A DNA stretch of 64,000 nucleotides from Liquorilactobacillus capillatus DSM 19910 (GTDB lineage Bacteria > Bacillota > Bacilli > Lactobacillales > Lactobacillaceae). The notes beneath the pieces are model-generated. The model saw nothing but the letters and a program-made list of their open reading frames with translations. It was not told where the DNA came from and searched no databases. The stretch covers positions 1-64,000 of the forward strand of contig NZ_AZEF01000006.1 in assembly GCF_001434915.1 (NCBI RefSeq). Reading direction: 5' to 3'. Positions 46,118 through 55,740 of this stretch are shown here, in pieces. The position numbers were made by a program, and so were the translations under genes. Each line of letters starts with the position of its first letter. The stretch's first letter is position 1.

Positions 46118-48247
46118 ATGAAGTATGATTCGTGGATTGATCTTATTAAGAGAAAAATTGGAAGTTTTCTAAAGAAATTAAAAAACTGGCTAAAGCGAAA
46201 AATATGGCGGTATCATCTTTGGCGCTGGTTAACAGTTGTTGTTTTGAGTATTTTTTTATGTGTTAGTATATACCTTATTTTTGTTGCTAAAACGGCTAAA
46301 GTCGGTGACCTAAAAGCGGAATTAGAGCAATCAACTGAAATTTATGATCATCAAGGTCAAAAGGCTGGATATTTATATTCGCAAAAGGGAACTTGGAAAT
46401 CGTTGGATGATATTTCACCAAATATACAAAATGCAGTTCTTTCGACAGAAGATCGTAATTTCTATCATGAATACGGCTTTTCCGTTAAGGGCATGGGGCG
46501 TGCCGGTGTACTTTACATTAAGAATAAACTATTAGGTCGGGATTATATTAGCGGTGGTGGGAGTACACTAACACAACAGCTTGTAAAGAATGCCTTCTTG
46601 TCACAGGAACAGACCTTCTCACGTAAGGCAAAGGAAATCTTTATTTCGATGCAGGTAGAAAATGAATATTCTAAAAAAGAAATACTAACGATGTATCTTA
46701 ATAATGCATATTTCGGTAATGGTGTCTGGGGTGTGGAAGATGCCGCCCAAAAATATTTTGGTGTTAGTGCTCGACAACTAAGTGTAGCACAAGCTGCAAC
46801 TTTGGCTGGAATGCTGACTAACCCGAGTGTCTTTAACCCGCTTGATCATCCGCGAAATGCTAAATTACGTCGTAATGTCGTTATTGATCTGATGGCTGAC
46901 AATAATAAGCTCTCCACAGCACAAGCTGAGGCTTATAAACAGCAAACAATGGTTGTAAATGATGAATATCATTATGAATCAGGATACAAGTATCCTTATT
47001 ACTTTGATGCTGTAATCAATGAAGCAATAAGCAGGTATGGTCTAACAGAGTCACAGGTGATGAATCGCGGTTATAAAATTTATACATCGCTTAATCAAAA
47101 TTATCAGACCAGTCTGCAAGAGAGTTTTGCAGATACGAGCTTATTTCCATATGACGCAGAAGATGGGACAAAGGCTCAGGGGGCGTCAGTTGCAATGAAT
47201 CCACAAACTGGTGGGGTAGCAGCTGTAGTTGGTGGGCGCTCAGGTTCGCATGTTTTTAGAGGTTATAACCGTGGAACTCAATTGGTTAGATCGCCTGGAT
47301 CAACGATAAAGCCGATTGCTGTGTATGCCCCCGCACTTGAGGCAGGGTATCATTATGATTCACTTTTACAAGATAGGTTTAAGAGCTATGGCACAAATAA
47401 GTATACTCCACATAATTGGAATAACGTTTATGCAGGCAAGATTTCAATGTATAAAGCCCTAGCTGAGAGTAAAAATGCAGCGGCTGTATGGCTGTTGAAC
47501 AAAATTGGTGTTCAAGCAGGCTATGAAATGGTTAAGAAGTTCGGTTTGGAAGTGTCAAAAAACGATAATAATTTAAGTTTAGGGTTAGGTGGATTAACTA
47601 AGGGTGAATCTCCTTACGAAATGGCGAGTGCGTATACGGCCTTTGCTAACAAGGGTGTTAAAACAAATGCTCATTTTATTACTAAAATTGTAGATGCCTC
47701 GGGAAGGGTAATCGTCGACAATACGGATCCTTCATCTAAACGAATTATTAGTTCAAAAAATGCCAAAGAAATGACTAGCATGATGATGGATGTTTATAAT
47801 ATTGGAACTGGGGTTGATGCAAAGCCGAGCGGTTATACGATTGCAGGTAAAACAGGAAGTACGCAAAGTGCAGATGGAACAACGACTAGTGATAAAGATC
47901 ACTGGTATGTGGGGTATACTCCAGATGTTGTAGTTGCAACCTGGGTCGGTTTCGATTCAACTAAGCATTCATTGGCTGAAGAGGGAGCACGAGGTGGTTC
48001 CGGTTTATTTAAAAATGAGATGGAGGCTATTATCCCAGCAACAAAACAAACATCGTTTGGGGTCAAAAGTGCTTCAAGTAGAGTAGCAGCCGCTGAAAAG
48101 AAGAATAGTAATGTCTGGGATAATCTAAAGGATGCTAGTCAGAATATTGGGGACGACGTTTCCAAGTCAACGTCAAATATCAAAAAGAAAGCAACCAATT
48201 TATTCGATGCCGGCAAACAAAAAGTTGAGCGTTGGTTTGGCCGATAA
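46118..48247 (+). CDS. Class A penicillin-binding protein (PBP1A family)
   Basis: Bifunctional peptidoglycan synthase of 709 residues. A basic cytoplasmic tail and one membrane helix (WLTVVVLSIFLCVSIYLIFV, residues about 40-60) anchor it. The glycosyltransferase domain carries STEDRNFYHEYGFSVKG with catalytic E111 and GGSTLTQQLVKN. The transpeptidase domain has SxxK at S395 (GSTIKP), SKN at 451-453 and KTG at 578-580. The C-terminus is lysine- and serine-rich. It lies 98 bp after argR. All catalytic motifs are intact. Confidence 0.93.
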   Translation: MKYDSWIDLIKRKIGSFLKKLKNWLKRKIWRYHLWRWLTVVVLSIFLCVSIYLIFVAKTAKVGDLKAELEQSTEIYDHQGQKAGYLYSQKGTWKSLDDISPNIQNAVLSTEDRNFYHEYGFSVKGMGRAGVLYIKNKLLGRDYISGGGSTLTQQLVKNAFLSQEQTFSRKAKEIFISMQVENEYSKKEILTMYLNNAYFGNGVWGVEDAAQKYFGVSARQLSVAQAATLAGMLTNPSVFNPLDHPRNAKLRRNVVIDLMADNNKLSTAQAEAYKQQTMVVNDEYHYESGYKYPYYFDAVINEAISRYGLTESQVMNRGYKIYTSLNQNYQTSLQESFADTSLFPYDAEDGTKAQGASVAMNPQTGGVAAVVGGRSGSHVFRGYNRGTQLVRSPGSTIKPIAVYAPALEAGYHYDSLLQDRFKSYGTNKYTPHNWNNVYAGKISMYKALAESKNAAAVWLLNKIGVQAGYEMVKKFGLEVSKNDNNLSLGLGGLTKGESPYEMASAYTAFANKGVKTNAHFITKIVDASGRVIVDNTDPSSKRIISSKNAKEMTSMMMDVYNIGTGVDAKPSGYTIAGKTGSTQSADGTTTSDKDHWYVGYTPDVVVATWVGFDSTKHSLAEEGARGGSGLFKNEMEAIIPATKQTSFGVKSASSRVAAAEKKNSNVWDNLKDASQNIGDDVSKSTSNIKKKATNLFDAGKQKVERWFGR

Positions 48248-48323
48248 TTAACTATGGTAGAGTAAAATATAATGTTACAATCAGGGTAGAGCTAATAATG
48301 AAATATGAAATGGGGAAAAATCA

Positions 48324-48662
48324 ATGATTAATATTTATGATTCTGCTAATGAATTAGAACAAAATATACGTAAAACTGAGGAATATAAGGAACTGAAAGA
48401 GGCTTTTGCAGCAGTGAAAGCTGATGAGGCTTCATACCAAGAGTTTAAAAAGTTTCAAAAAGCTCAGATGGACTTTCAGACTAAACAAATGAAAGGTGAA
48501 CTAGCTGACAGTGATGTTGACCAAATCAAGAGTTTAGGTGAGAAGATTGAAAAGAAGAAAGTTATTATGACATTGATGGAGAAAGAACGCCAGCTTGCAC
48601 AAGTTATGGATGAAATTAATAAGATAATGTTTAAACCAGTGAATGAATTATATCAAGACTAG
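48324..48662 (+). CDS. YlbF/YmcA (YheA) family protein
   Basis: All-helical soluble protein of 112 residues. NIYDSANELEQNIRKTEEYK and the long charged helices DEASYQEFKKFQKAQMDFQT match the YheA/YmcA/YlbF family; Bacillus YlbF and YmcA form a complex that helps RNase Y process mRNA. It lies next to yhaO-yhaN-yhaM, as in Bacillus (yheA/yhaO region). A strong hairpin terminator lies between it and yhaO. Confidence 0.85.
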   Translation: MINIYDSANELEQNIRKTEEYKELKEAFAAVKADEASYQEFKKFQKAQMDFQTKQMKGELADSDVDQIKSLGEKIEKKKVIMTLMEKERQLAQVMDEINKIMFKPVNELYQD

Positions 48663-48757
48663 ATAGGGCAAAATAAAAGCATATAATAACGTGCAGAATT
48701 GAATAATGTGCACTGGGCTTGGACCGCTATCTGACGTTATAATTCCAAATTTTGCTT

Positions 48758-48799
48758 AAAAAGCACGAATTATTTTTGATGATATAATTCGTGCTTTTT
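48758..48799 (+). terminator. Terminator before yhaO
   Basis: AAAAAGCACGAATTAT and ATAATTCGTGCTTTTT are perfect 16-bp complements around a 10-nt loop. Confidence 0.9.
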
Positions 48800-48855
48800 G
48801 TGTTCGATGATAAGGTAGAAGACAGTACAAATTATATTGAGAGAGGGCAATAGTA

Positions 48856-50058
48856 GTGAAGTTCATTCATACGGCAGATTTGCATTTAGATAGTCCCTTT
48901 GAGGGCTTAAAAAATATTCCGAATACTTTTTTTAAGCAATTATACACTGCTTCGATGACAGCTTTTACTGAAATCGTAGATGAAGCAATTAAGCAGACAG
49001 TTGACTTTGTGCTTATTGCAGGTGATGTCTATGACAATCCGCACCCAGGAGTTGCAGCACAGCTTTTCTTGCAAAAAGAATTTACAAAACTGCAAGAAGC
49101 AGGGGTACCTGTTTACATTTGTTTGGGGAATCATGATTATTTAAATCTAGATGAAGGGACGTTTGTTTATCCAGATAATGTTTATGTTTTTCCAAATCAG
49201 GTAACCACAAAAAGTTTTTTTGTTGAGAGCCAATCTGTCAGTATAACTAGTTTTAGTTATGGTCGGCAATGGGTTAAAAACCAAACCGAGTCTTTTCCAC
49301 ACAAGGATTTTGAAAAGTGGCATATTGGAATGATTCATGGTGAATGTAGTAATGAATACGAAAAAGTTAGGTATGCTCCTTTTTCAATTTCAGAGTTAAA
49401 GAGTAAAAACTATGATTATTGGGCATTAGGGCATATTCATAAAAGAGAAGTCTTGAGTAAAGAACCACCTATTATTTATCCTGGTAATATTCAAGGTAAA
49501 AATATTAAGGAGTCTGGGGTTAAGGGATATTATCTTGTTGAAGAAAAAGAAGGGAAGCTTACTCCGCATTTTTGTCCGGTAAATACGATACAATGGTCTG
49601 AAATACATTTAAAAATTACTAAAGAAGATACTTTTACAACATTACAAAATAAAGTTGTAGCTGAATTAATGGCAGTAGAAGAGCAAAAGACCTTTGCACG
49701 TGCATTAATTATAAGGGTCGTTTTAAAGGTATCTTTTACAATTGAAGCAGGGTTGAAGGAAAGAATTATCAACGGGATGTTTTTACAACAGCTGCAAAAT
49801 GGTTTTCAAAGTAATAAAAATTTATTTTTATACGAAATTATTTTGAAAAATCTTAAGGTTCAACAAAATAATATTTGGGATATGGAAACAGAGAAAAGGG
49901 CTGATAGTCTAGTCTTTCAAGCAAACAATCTCTATCAACTGGCAGATAATCTGGTACAGTACCAATTTATTGAGAAGCACTTTTTACAGTCTGCAACAAT
50001 AGAAAACATTAAGAATAAGTCAAAAGCTTATCTAGAAACAGAAATGGATGGAGATTAG
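48856..50058 (+). CDS. yhaO: DNA double-strand-break-type nuclease subunit YhaO (SbcD-like metallophosphoesterase)
   Basis: Calcineurin-like metallophosphoesterase, 400 residues. All metal-site motifs are visible: HTADLHLDSPF at residues 5-15, AGDVYDNPHPG at about 56, LGNHDYLNL at about 93, HGECSNEY at about 164, and GHIHKRE at about 190. It is the nuclease half of an SbcCD-like pair, with YhaN as the ATPase half, probably in DNA end processing. Start is GTG 48856 after GAGAGGGC. Only 3 nt separate it from yhaN. Confidence 0.9.
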   Translation: MKFIHTADLHLDSPFEGLKNIPNTFFKQLYTASMTAFTEIVDEAIKQTVDFVLIAGDVYDNPHPGVAAQLFLQKEFTKLQEAGVPVYICLGNHDYLNLDEGTFVYPDNVYVFPNQVTTKSFFVESQSVSITSFSYGRQWVKNQTESFPHKDFEKWHIGMIHGECSNEYEKVRYAPFSISELKSKNYDYWALGHIHKREVLSKEPPIIYPGNIQGKNIKESGVKGYYLVEEKEGKLTPHFCPVNTIQWSEIHLKITKEDTFTTLQNKVVAELMAVEEQKTFARALIIRVVLKVSFTIEAGLKERIINGMFLQQLQNGFQSNKNLFLYEIILKNLKVQQNNIWDMETEKRADSLVFQANNLYQLADNLVQYQFIEKHFLQSATIENIKNKSKAYLETEMDGD

Positions 50059-50061
50059 CTA

Positions 50062-52647
50062 ATGAAAATCATAGCTGTTAAAATTTATGGCTTTGGTAAG
50101 TGGAGTAACGTGTCCTTTGATTTACAGCAGAATCTAAAATTTATTTATGGTGATAATGAAGCGGGAAAAACAACCTTACGTACTTTTATAACAAGTATTT
50201 TATTTGGATTTGCTACAAAACGGACACCGGTTGAGCAATATTATCCTAAAGATGGTTCAAAATATGGTGGAGCCCTTACAATTGAGAATGATGATGGTCA
50301 ATTTGTTATCGAACGAGTTAAGGGTAGTCACGGAGGGAAGGTCACATTAACAGAAGTCAAAACAGGGAAACAGTGGCCGGCAAGTTTTCTCGAAAAATGG
50401 CTTGGACCAGTAACACTTAAAATTTATAATGAAATTTATTGTTTTGATCAGGATTCATTACATTTAATTGGGTTATTACAACCAGAGGAGCTTGAAAAGA
50501 GTCTTTTAAGTGTTGGAACTAGTGGAAGTCAAAAGATTTTTGAAATACAAGCAATAATTCAAAAAAAAGCAGATGAACTGTATAAACCTAGTGGACGAGT
50601 GCCACTTTTAAATAAATTATTAAAGCAATATAAGCAAAAGAAGCAAGTGATTAATGAAATTAGAACTAAAACAAGTATCTTTAGTGAAATTAGTCGGGAA
50701 ATCTTTCAAAAACTAAAGGAAAAGGAGGAACTTGAAGCTCAGATTGCGGATTGTAACACCAAAACTGTCCAGCTACAAAAGGCTAAAAGTCTTTGGCCAA
50801 CATATGTTCAATATCAAGAACTTAATAATAAAAGAACCGAGCAGTCGGATGCTGTTGAAATAACAGCAGCGAATTATCGTGAAGTTGAGGAAGAGGAATT
50901 AACTCTAAATACCGAGAAAAAGATGCTGCAATTAGCAGAAGCTAAGATTGAGACGCTTATTGAGGAAAAACAACGGTTTGAGTCGGCTGACTTAAAATAT
51001 TATAATCTGCATGAGGAAGAATTTGAGAACCTTTTTCAACTTCTTAATACCGCGAATGGAACTATTCAGCGGTTTAGCCAACTTAAACAGCAACTTGATT
51101 ATTTACAGCAAGAGCAAGATCAGCTGGCTGAGAAGATGAATTGGCACGCAGAAACTTTGCAGGCTTTTTCTAAATTGAATATGCAACGTTTACTTTTACT
51201 TTTAGAACAAGATAAATCTGCTGAAAAGCGAGAAAATATAGGTGCTCAACCACTGACACGAAGAAAGACTACAGATAAAGCAGTAACGATACCGCGAGAA
51301 GGGCCTGCATTTTTTCTAGAAGGAGGCTTAGCAATAATTTTCTTGCTAGGATTAATGTTGTTGTCAAACGGGAGCTTAAAACTTATAATGGCAGCGGGGC
51401 TAATGATAACGGGGCTGTTGTTGTATATACAGTTAGTGCATAAAACACCAGAGCGTAAGAAAGAAATTCCAAGAGCAGATAATATTAATACCGCGGAAAT
51501 AACTTCAATGTTAACAGTTGCTGGTAGTAAGTTGCCGCTAACAAGTCTGCGAACTGAACAAGCTGAATTACGTCAGTGGTTAGAGTTAACAGCTAAGATC
51601 AGATCAAATAAAAATGATTTACAAGAAACTAAAAAGCAACTGGCTATGATTATGCATCAAACGATTTTTGGTGAAGAAGAATTGAAACTTTCAGCTGATA
51701 CTTTACAACGAATAGAACAAGTGCAAGCATTTCGGAGGAAGGTAGCACCTTTAGCTCGTAAACAGCGGGAACACGCACATTTGATAGATTACTATGAGCA
51801 AGAAAAGAGAAAGAGACTTGCTCAAGTTACCCAGATAACTGAGCAAATAAAAAAGACGATAGCATTGACAGGCTGTCGAGATATAACCATCTTTAAAAAA
51901 AGGTATGCAATGCAGCAGGAGCAGCTAAGTGATAAAATTAAATTTACTAGTTTAGAAGGTCAATTGGATAAATCAATGTTAGCAATTTTAGAAGCTATAC
52001 CCAATCAGACTGATTTAGAACTTAAGTGCCAGCAACAAGAGCAGAAACAAATAACTCTTCAAGAACAGCTAAGAAAGATCATTACCACTGTAACTGAACA
52101 GCGGGTACGGTTAGAACAACTAGGACAGTATGATCAACTACCGCTTTTAGAGCAGGAATTAACTAATCTTCAAACGGAGATTATCGAACAAGCTGAAGAT
52201 TGGGTTGCATTTAACGCGGCAAAACAATGGCTTAAGCGTATTTTAGAATTATCCACTCAAAGTAGTTTACCGGATGTAATTCAACTGGCACAACAATACT
52301 TTTCATATTTAACTGGAAAGCATTTCGAAAAAATAATACTTTCAAAAGGGCGTCTTAAGCTGATTAACAGAGAACAAGTTGCTTATGAAGTGGGTGAACT
52401 ATCACGAGCGACTACTGAACAACTGTATATAGCGCTACGCTTTGCTTTTATTGTTAAGTTAAATAAGAAATATCGCTTACCGTTGATGATAGACGATGCC
52501 CTGGTGAACTTTGATAAATATCGAAAAGAAGCTATGATAGCTTTACTGCGGAAAATTAGTAAAGAAACACAAGTTTTATGTTTTACAATCGATATTGAGA
52601 CAATTTATGATAAGGTTAGTGAAGAAGAAATTTTAATGATCGGTTAG
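50062..52647 (+). CDS. yhaN: YhaN-like ATPase (SbcC/Rad50 type)
   Basis: Large ATPase of 861 residues. Walker A is YGDNEAGKTTLRTF at about residues 29-42; long coiled coils follow (about 170-400 and 500-690). Two membrane segments occur in the middle (GGLAIIFLLGLMLLS, MAAGLMITGLLLYIQLV, about 420-465), as in this family. Walker B is LMIDDALVNFD near the C-terminus. The ABC signature reads LSRAT (780-784), where the family usually has LSRGT. Translationally close to yhaO; probably acts with it. The protein is shorter than the Bacillus homologue. Confidence 0.88.
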   Translation: MKIIAVKIYGFGKWSNVSFDLQQNLKFIYGDNEAGKTTLRTFITSILFGFATKRTPVEQYYPKDGSKYGGALTIENDDGQFVIERVKGSHGGKVTLTEVKTGKQWPASFLEKWLGPVTLKIYNEIYCFDQDSLHLIGLLQPEELEKSLLSVGTSGSQKIFEIQAIIQKKADELYKPSGRVPLLNKLLKQYKQKKQVINEIRTKTSIFSEISREIFQKLKEKEELEAQIADCNTKTVQLQKAKSLWPTYVQYQELNNKRTEQSDAVEITAANYREVEEEELTLNTEKKMLQLAEAKIETLIEEKQRFESADLKYYNLHEEEFENLFQLLNTANGTIQRFSQLKQQLDYLQQEQDQLAEKMNWHAETLQAFSKLNMQRLLLLLEQDKSAEKRENIGAQPLTRRKTTDKAVTIPREGPAFFLEGGLAIIFLLGLMLLSNGSLKLIMAAGLMITGLLLYIQLVHKTPERKKEIPRADNINTAEITSMLTVAGSKLPLTSLRTEQAELRQWLELTAKIRSNKNDLQETKKQLAMIMHQTIFGEEELKLSADTLQRIEQVQAFRRKVAPLARKQREHAHLIDYYEQEKRKRLAQVTQITEQIKKTIALTGCRDITIFKKRYAMQQEQLSDKIKFTSLEGQLDKSMLAILEAIPNQTDLELKCQQQEQKQITLQEQLRKIITTVTEQRVRLEQLGQYDQLPLLEQELTNLQTEIIEQAEDWVAFNAAKQWLKRILELSTQSSLPDVIQLAQQYFSYLTGKHFEKIILSKGRLKLINREQVAYEVGELSRATTEQLYIALRFAFIVKLNKKYRLPLMIDDALVNFDKYRKEAMIALLRKISKETQVLCFTIDIETIYDKVSEEEILMIG

Positions 52648-52669
52648 GAATGGAGAGGCAGGAGTAGGA

Positions 52670-53650
52670 ATGAAGGAAAAAAAGATCTATGATTATATTA
52701 TTGATGAAAACATGGAATTGTTCGTTCTCATTAAATCAGCTGATGTGAGACTGGCTAAAAATGGTAAGAAGTTTATTGCGTTTAATTTTTCTGATAGTTC
52801 AGGAGAAATCAGTGCTAAGTTTTGGGATGCGTCAGAAGAAGATATAGCCAACTTTAAACCAGGTAAAATTATTCTCTTAAAAGGGAAAAGAGAGGTCTAT
52901 CAGAATAATCCACAAATAAAAATTTATCATATCCGACTGGTTTCTGCAGAAGAAGGACTGAAGCCAGAAGACTTTGTTAAAAAAGCACCTCTTTCAAAAG
53001 ATGATATGGAGAAGGAGTTTAATCAAGCACTTTTTGAGATCACAAATCCAAGTTGGAACCGAGTCGTAAGGTTCTTATTGCATAAATATCATGATCAGTT
53101 TTTTAGTTTCCCAGCTGCTAAAAAAAACCATCATGCTTTTGATGGTGGGCTGGCTTTCCACACATTATCAATGTTGCGTTTAGCACATACGATTGCTAAA
53201 CAGTATGCGGATATAATTAACGCACCTTTACTATATGCTGGTGCAATTCTTCATGATCTTGGGAAAACGATTGAACTTTCAGGTCCAATCGCGACGAAGT
53301 ATACACTTGAAGGTAATTTGATTGGTCACATTGTTTTAGTTGACGAGGAGATTGTTAAGGCTTGTCAGCAGTTAAAGATTGATCTGGCTAGTGAAGATAT
53401 GATTTTATTGCGGCATATGATTCTTGCACATCATGGTTTATTAGAATATGGTTCTCCAGTTCGACCACACTTGCTTGAAGCAGAAGTTTTACATCAAATT
53501 GATGAGCTTGATGCTTCAATACAAATGCTCCGCGGAACATTAGCACACACAGAGCCAGGAAATTTCTCAGAACGTATTTTTGGTATGGATGGGCGTAATT
53601 TTTATCGCCCACAAGAAAAGGTCCAATCTGATGAAATAATAAAAGATTAA
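52670..53650 (+). CDS. yhaM: 3'-5' exoribonuclease YhaM
   Basis: Degrades RNA from the 3' end; 326 residues. An OB fold (about residues 10-90, with SGEISAKFWDASEEDI) precedes an HD metal domain with LHDLGKTIELSG at about residue 205 and HHGLLEYGSPV further on. It follows yhaN by 22 bp with GGCAGGAGTAGG upstream, so yhaO-yhaN-yhaM form one unit. A convergent terminator shared with prsA follows. Confidence 0.92.
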   Translation: MKEKKIYDYIIDENMELFVLIKSADVRLAKNGKKFIAFNFSDSSGEISAKFWDASEEDIANFKPGKIILLKGKREVYQNNPQIKIYHIRLVSAEEGLKPEDFVKKAPLSKDDMEKEFNQALFEITNPSWNRVVRFLLHKYHDQFFSFPAAKKNHHAFDGGLAFHTLSMLRLAHTIAKQYADIINAPLLYAGAILHDLGKTIELSGPIATKYTLEGNLIGHIVLVDEEIVKACQQLKIDLASEDMILLRHMILAHHGLLEYGSPVRPHLLEAEVLHQIDELDASIQMLRGTLAHTEPGNFSERIFGMDGRNFYRPQEKVQSDEIIKD

Positions 53651-53752
53651 GATGAACAGGGGGCACGTGGTCTCGTCTTTTTAGTAAGTAAGCATAGCTA
53701 ACACTTACTAGGAGAAATAGGAAAGTATAAACCACGAAATTATTACAAACTT

Positions 53753-53799
53753 AAAAGGCTAGGTCAAAATGAAGTATTTCATTTTGACCTAGCCTTTTA
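53753..53799. terminator. Bidirectional terminator between yhaM and prsA
   Basis: AAAAGGCTAGGTCAAAATGAA and its complement TTTCATTTTGACCTAGCCTTTT form a stem of about 20 bp. An extra short stem (AGTAAGT/ACTTACT) lies at about 53682-53711. Confidence 0.9.
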
Positions 53800-53811
53800 A
53801 ATTATCTATTT

Positions 53812-54690
53812 TTAATTACTTGAACTTGATGTTGAAAGGTAATTAGAGAGAACATCTTTCAAGTCTTTATCCTTGATTGAAACGTTGCCTTTCTTCAAGA
53901 CTTTAGAAACAATACTCTGAAGTGAAGAAGAATTATTCATCTTATTATCAATGATTTGTGTTTTCAATTCAGCAGTATGATCAGACATCTTGCCTTTAGC
54001 AGGTTTTTTAACGGATTTGATAACATGGTAACCATAACTTGTTTTAACAGGTTCTTTTGTATACTCACCTTGTTTCAATGCAAAAGCAGCTTTTTTGAAA
54101 GTTGAATCTAAAGAAGTATCTGTATTGTCGAAAGCTGAGAGCTGACCGCCCTTGGATTTAGATGCAGTATCTGTTGAATACTGTTTAGCAAGCTTAGTGA
54201 AATCTCCACCGCTTTGTAATTTTTTAATAATTTCTTGAGCAGTAGCCTTTTTAGCTACGAGAATGTGAGCAACAGTCGTTTTAGGCTCATATGATTTCCA
54301 TTGCTTTTCAAGTTGTTTATTAGTGATTTTAGTGTTTGCTTTAACGGCTTCACGTAATAGCAAACTTGAACGAATTTGTTTTTTTAAACTAGATTTCGTC
54401 ATACCATTTTGTGAAAGAACAGAACTAAATGATGAACCATACTGATCTTTATAATCATCGAACTGTTTAGTAACCTTCTTATCAGAAACTTTATCACCAT
54501 ACTGTTTTTCAAGAACTTTATCTAAAATCATCTGCTGTAGAATTTGTTTACCAGATGAGGTTTTTTTCATACTATTATAATACTCACTTTCAGTAATCTT
54601 ACCACCCGAAGTTGTCGCAACAGTTTTTGAACATGCTGCGAGACTCATTGTCATAAGTACTCCTGCAATACCAAGAACCCATTTTTTCAT
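53812..54690 (-). CDS. prsA: Foldase PrsA (lipoprotein peptidyl-prolyl isomerase)
   Basis: Helps secreted proteins fold outside the membrane; 292 residues. The signal peptide ends in lipobox LAAC (residues 17-20, MSLAACSKT), so cysteine 20 is lipid-anchored. A parvulin-type PPIase domain spans about residues 135-225 ([42 protein letters not shown]). A long lysine-rich chaperone region flanks it. Convergent with yhaM, as in Bacillus. Confidence 0.94.
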   Translation of the reverse strand: MKKWVLGIAGVLMTMSLAACSKTVATTSGGKITESEYYNSMKKTSSGKQILQQMILDKVLEKQYGDKVSDKKVTKQFDDYKDQYGSSFSSVLSQNGMTKSSLKKQIRSSLLLREAVKANTKITNKQLEKQWKSYEPKTTVAHILVAKKATAQEIIKKLQSGGDFTKLAKQYSTDTASKSKGGQLSAFDNTDTSLDSTFKKAAFALKQGEYTKEPVKTSYGYHVIKSVKKPAKGKMSDHTAELKTQIIDNKMNNSSSLQSIVSKVLKKGNVSIKDKDLKDVLSNYLSTSSSSN

Positions 54691-54787
54691 TATCTAAAAC
54701 ACATCCTATTCATAATTTTTCTTCGTATACCTATAGAAAAAAAGTATACAAACTAACGTTAATAACTATAACACAAACGCAATAAAA

Positions 54788-54837
54788 GATTGGATAAAAT
54801 GAAAAAGTTTAACGAAACTTCAGCTTTTATCCAATCT
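54788..54837 (-). terminator. Terminator of the hit-yhaH unit
   Basis: GATTGGATAAAA and TTTTATCCAATC enclose a second inner hairpin (AAGTTT/AAACTT). On the minus strand the stem is followed by TTTTATT. Confidence 0.75.
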
Positions 54838-54867
54838 CAAATAAAAATAAGCGCTCTAACAGCTTGG

Positions 54868-55167
54868 CTATGAATGTTCTTTCTCTAACTTATCGAGATG
54901 AGGCTTGATTAGAAATTGAAATTCAGAAATCTCATCTGCTAGTTCATCTAAAATAGGGGAGTACTTGTCAACATCGTGCATGAGGCGTTTTAGATTAGCA
55001 GAAACATCCTCGGTTTTTTCAATAACTGCTGTAAGATTGTCCTTTAGCTCAGTTGAACGTTCCTTTGTTTGTTGCAGTTTATACAGCAGTTGATGCCGTG
55101 AATAGTATGCTGCAACACCAGTACTGATAACTAAGCCGAGTAGCTTTACTTTTGTACTTGTTTTCAA
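54868..55167 (-). CDS. YhaH/YtxH-like small membrane-anchored protein (99 aa)
   Basis: One N-terminal hydrophobic segment (VKLLGLVISTGVAAYYS) followed by a long helical, charged part (TKERSTELKDNLTAVIEKTE) resembling YtxH-type proteins; Bacillus yhaH lies at the same place. The start is TTG 55167: AAGGAG lies 10 nt upstream within the end of the HIT gene, and no ATG is available in frame. Function unknown. Confidence 0.7.
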   Translation of the reverse strand: MKTSTKVKLLGLVISTGVAAYYSRHQLLYKLQQTKERSTELKDNLTAVIEKTEDVSANLKRLMHDVDKYSPILDELADEISEFQFLIKPHLDKLEKEHS

Positions 55168-55174
55168 GACACTG

Positions 55175-55603
55175 TCACTCCTTAAGTTGTTCTTTTATTT
55201 GAGCAGCAATTTCAGTTAATTGTTCCTGACTGTATTTATTTGAATTATCTGCAAAGACCATTTTGAAATCATCCCTTTTAGAATAACGTGGAATGAGATG
55301 GAAATGGGAGTGAAAAACAGATTGATATGCGACAGCGCCATTATTATTAACGACATTCATTCCCACGATTGAGTCATCGCTAGCTTTTATAGCTCGTGCA
55401 ATTTTAGGGATACGTGTAAAAACATCTGCAGCTAAACTTGTGTCATATTCAAAAAGATCAGCAACGTGTTTTTTAGGGATAACCAGAGTGTGTCCCGGCG
55501 TAGTCTGTGAAATATCTAGGAAAGCTTTAACACATTCATCTTCGTAGACTGTAGTGCTGGGGATTTCACCAGTAATAATTTTACAAAAAATACAATTTTC
55601 CAT
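55175..55603 (-). CDS. hit: HIT family protein
   Basis: Nucleotide hydrolase or transferase of the histidine-triad superfamily, 142 residues. It starts with MENCIFCKIITGEIPSTTVY and the two cysteines of the zinc site are present. The active-site triad is HSHFHLIPR (about residues 98-106). It is divergent from ecsA, like the Bacillus hit-ecsAB locus, and the next gene (yhaH-like) starts 8 bp after its stop. Confidence 0.93.
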   Translation of the reverse strand: MENCIFCKIITGEIPSTTVYEDECVKAFLDISQTTPGHTLVIPKKHVADLFEYDTSLAADVFTRIPKIARAIKASDDSIVGMNVVNNNGAVAYQSVFHSHFHLIPRYSKRDDFKMVFADNSNKYSQEQLTEIAAQIKEQLKE

Positions 55604-55740
55604 ACTTATGACCTTCTTTCAAACATCTTCACAGTAAGTATACACTATCTCAGGCTGCTGAGGCTTCCTTTTAAACTAGTGGATTAAAAAAATATGCTAT
55701 AATATCTCTAAGAAAAAAGCTGAAAGGAACAGAGAGCATA

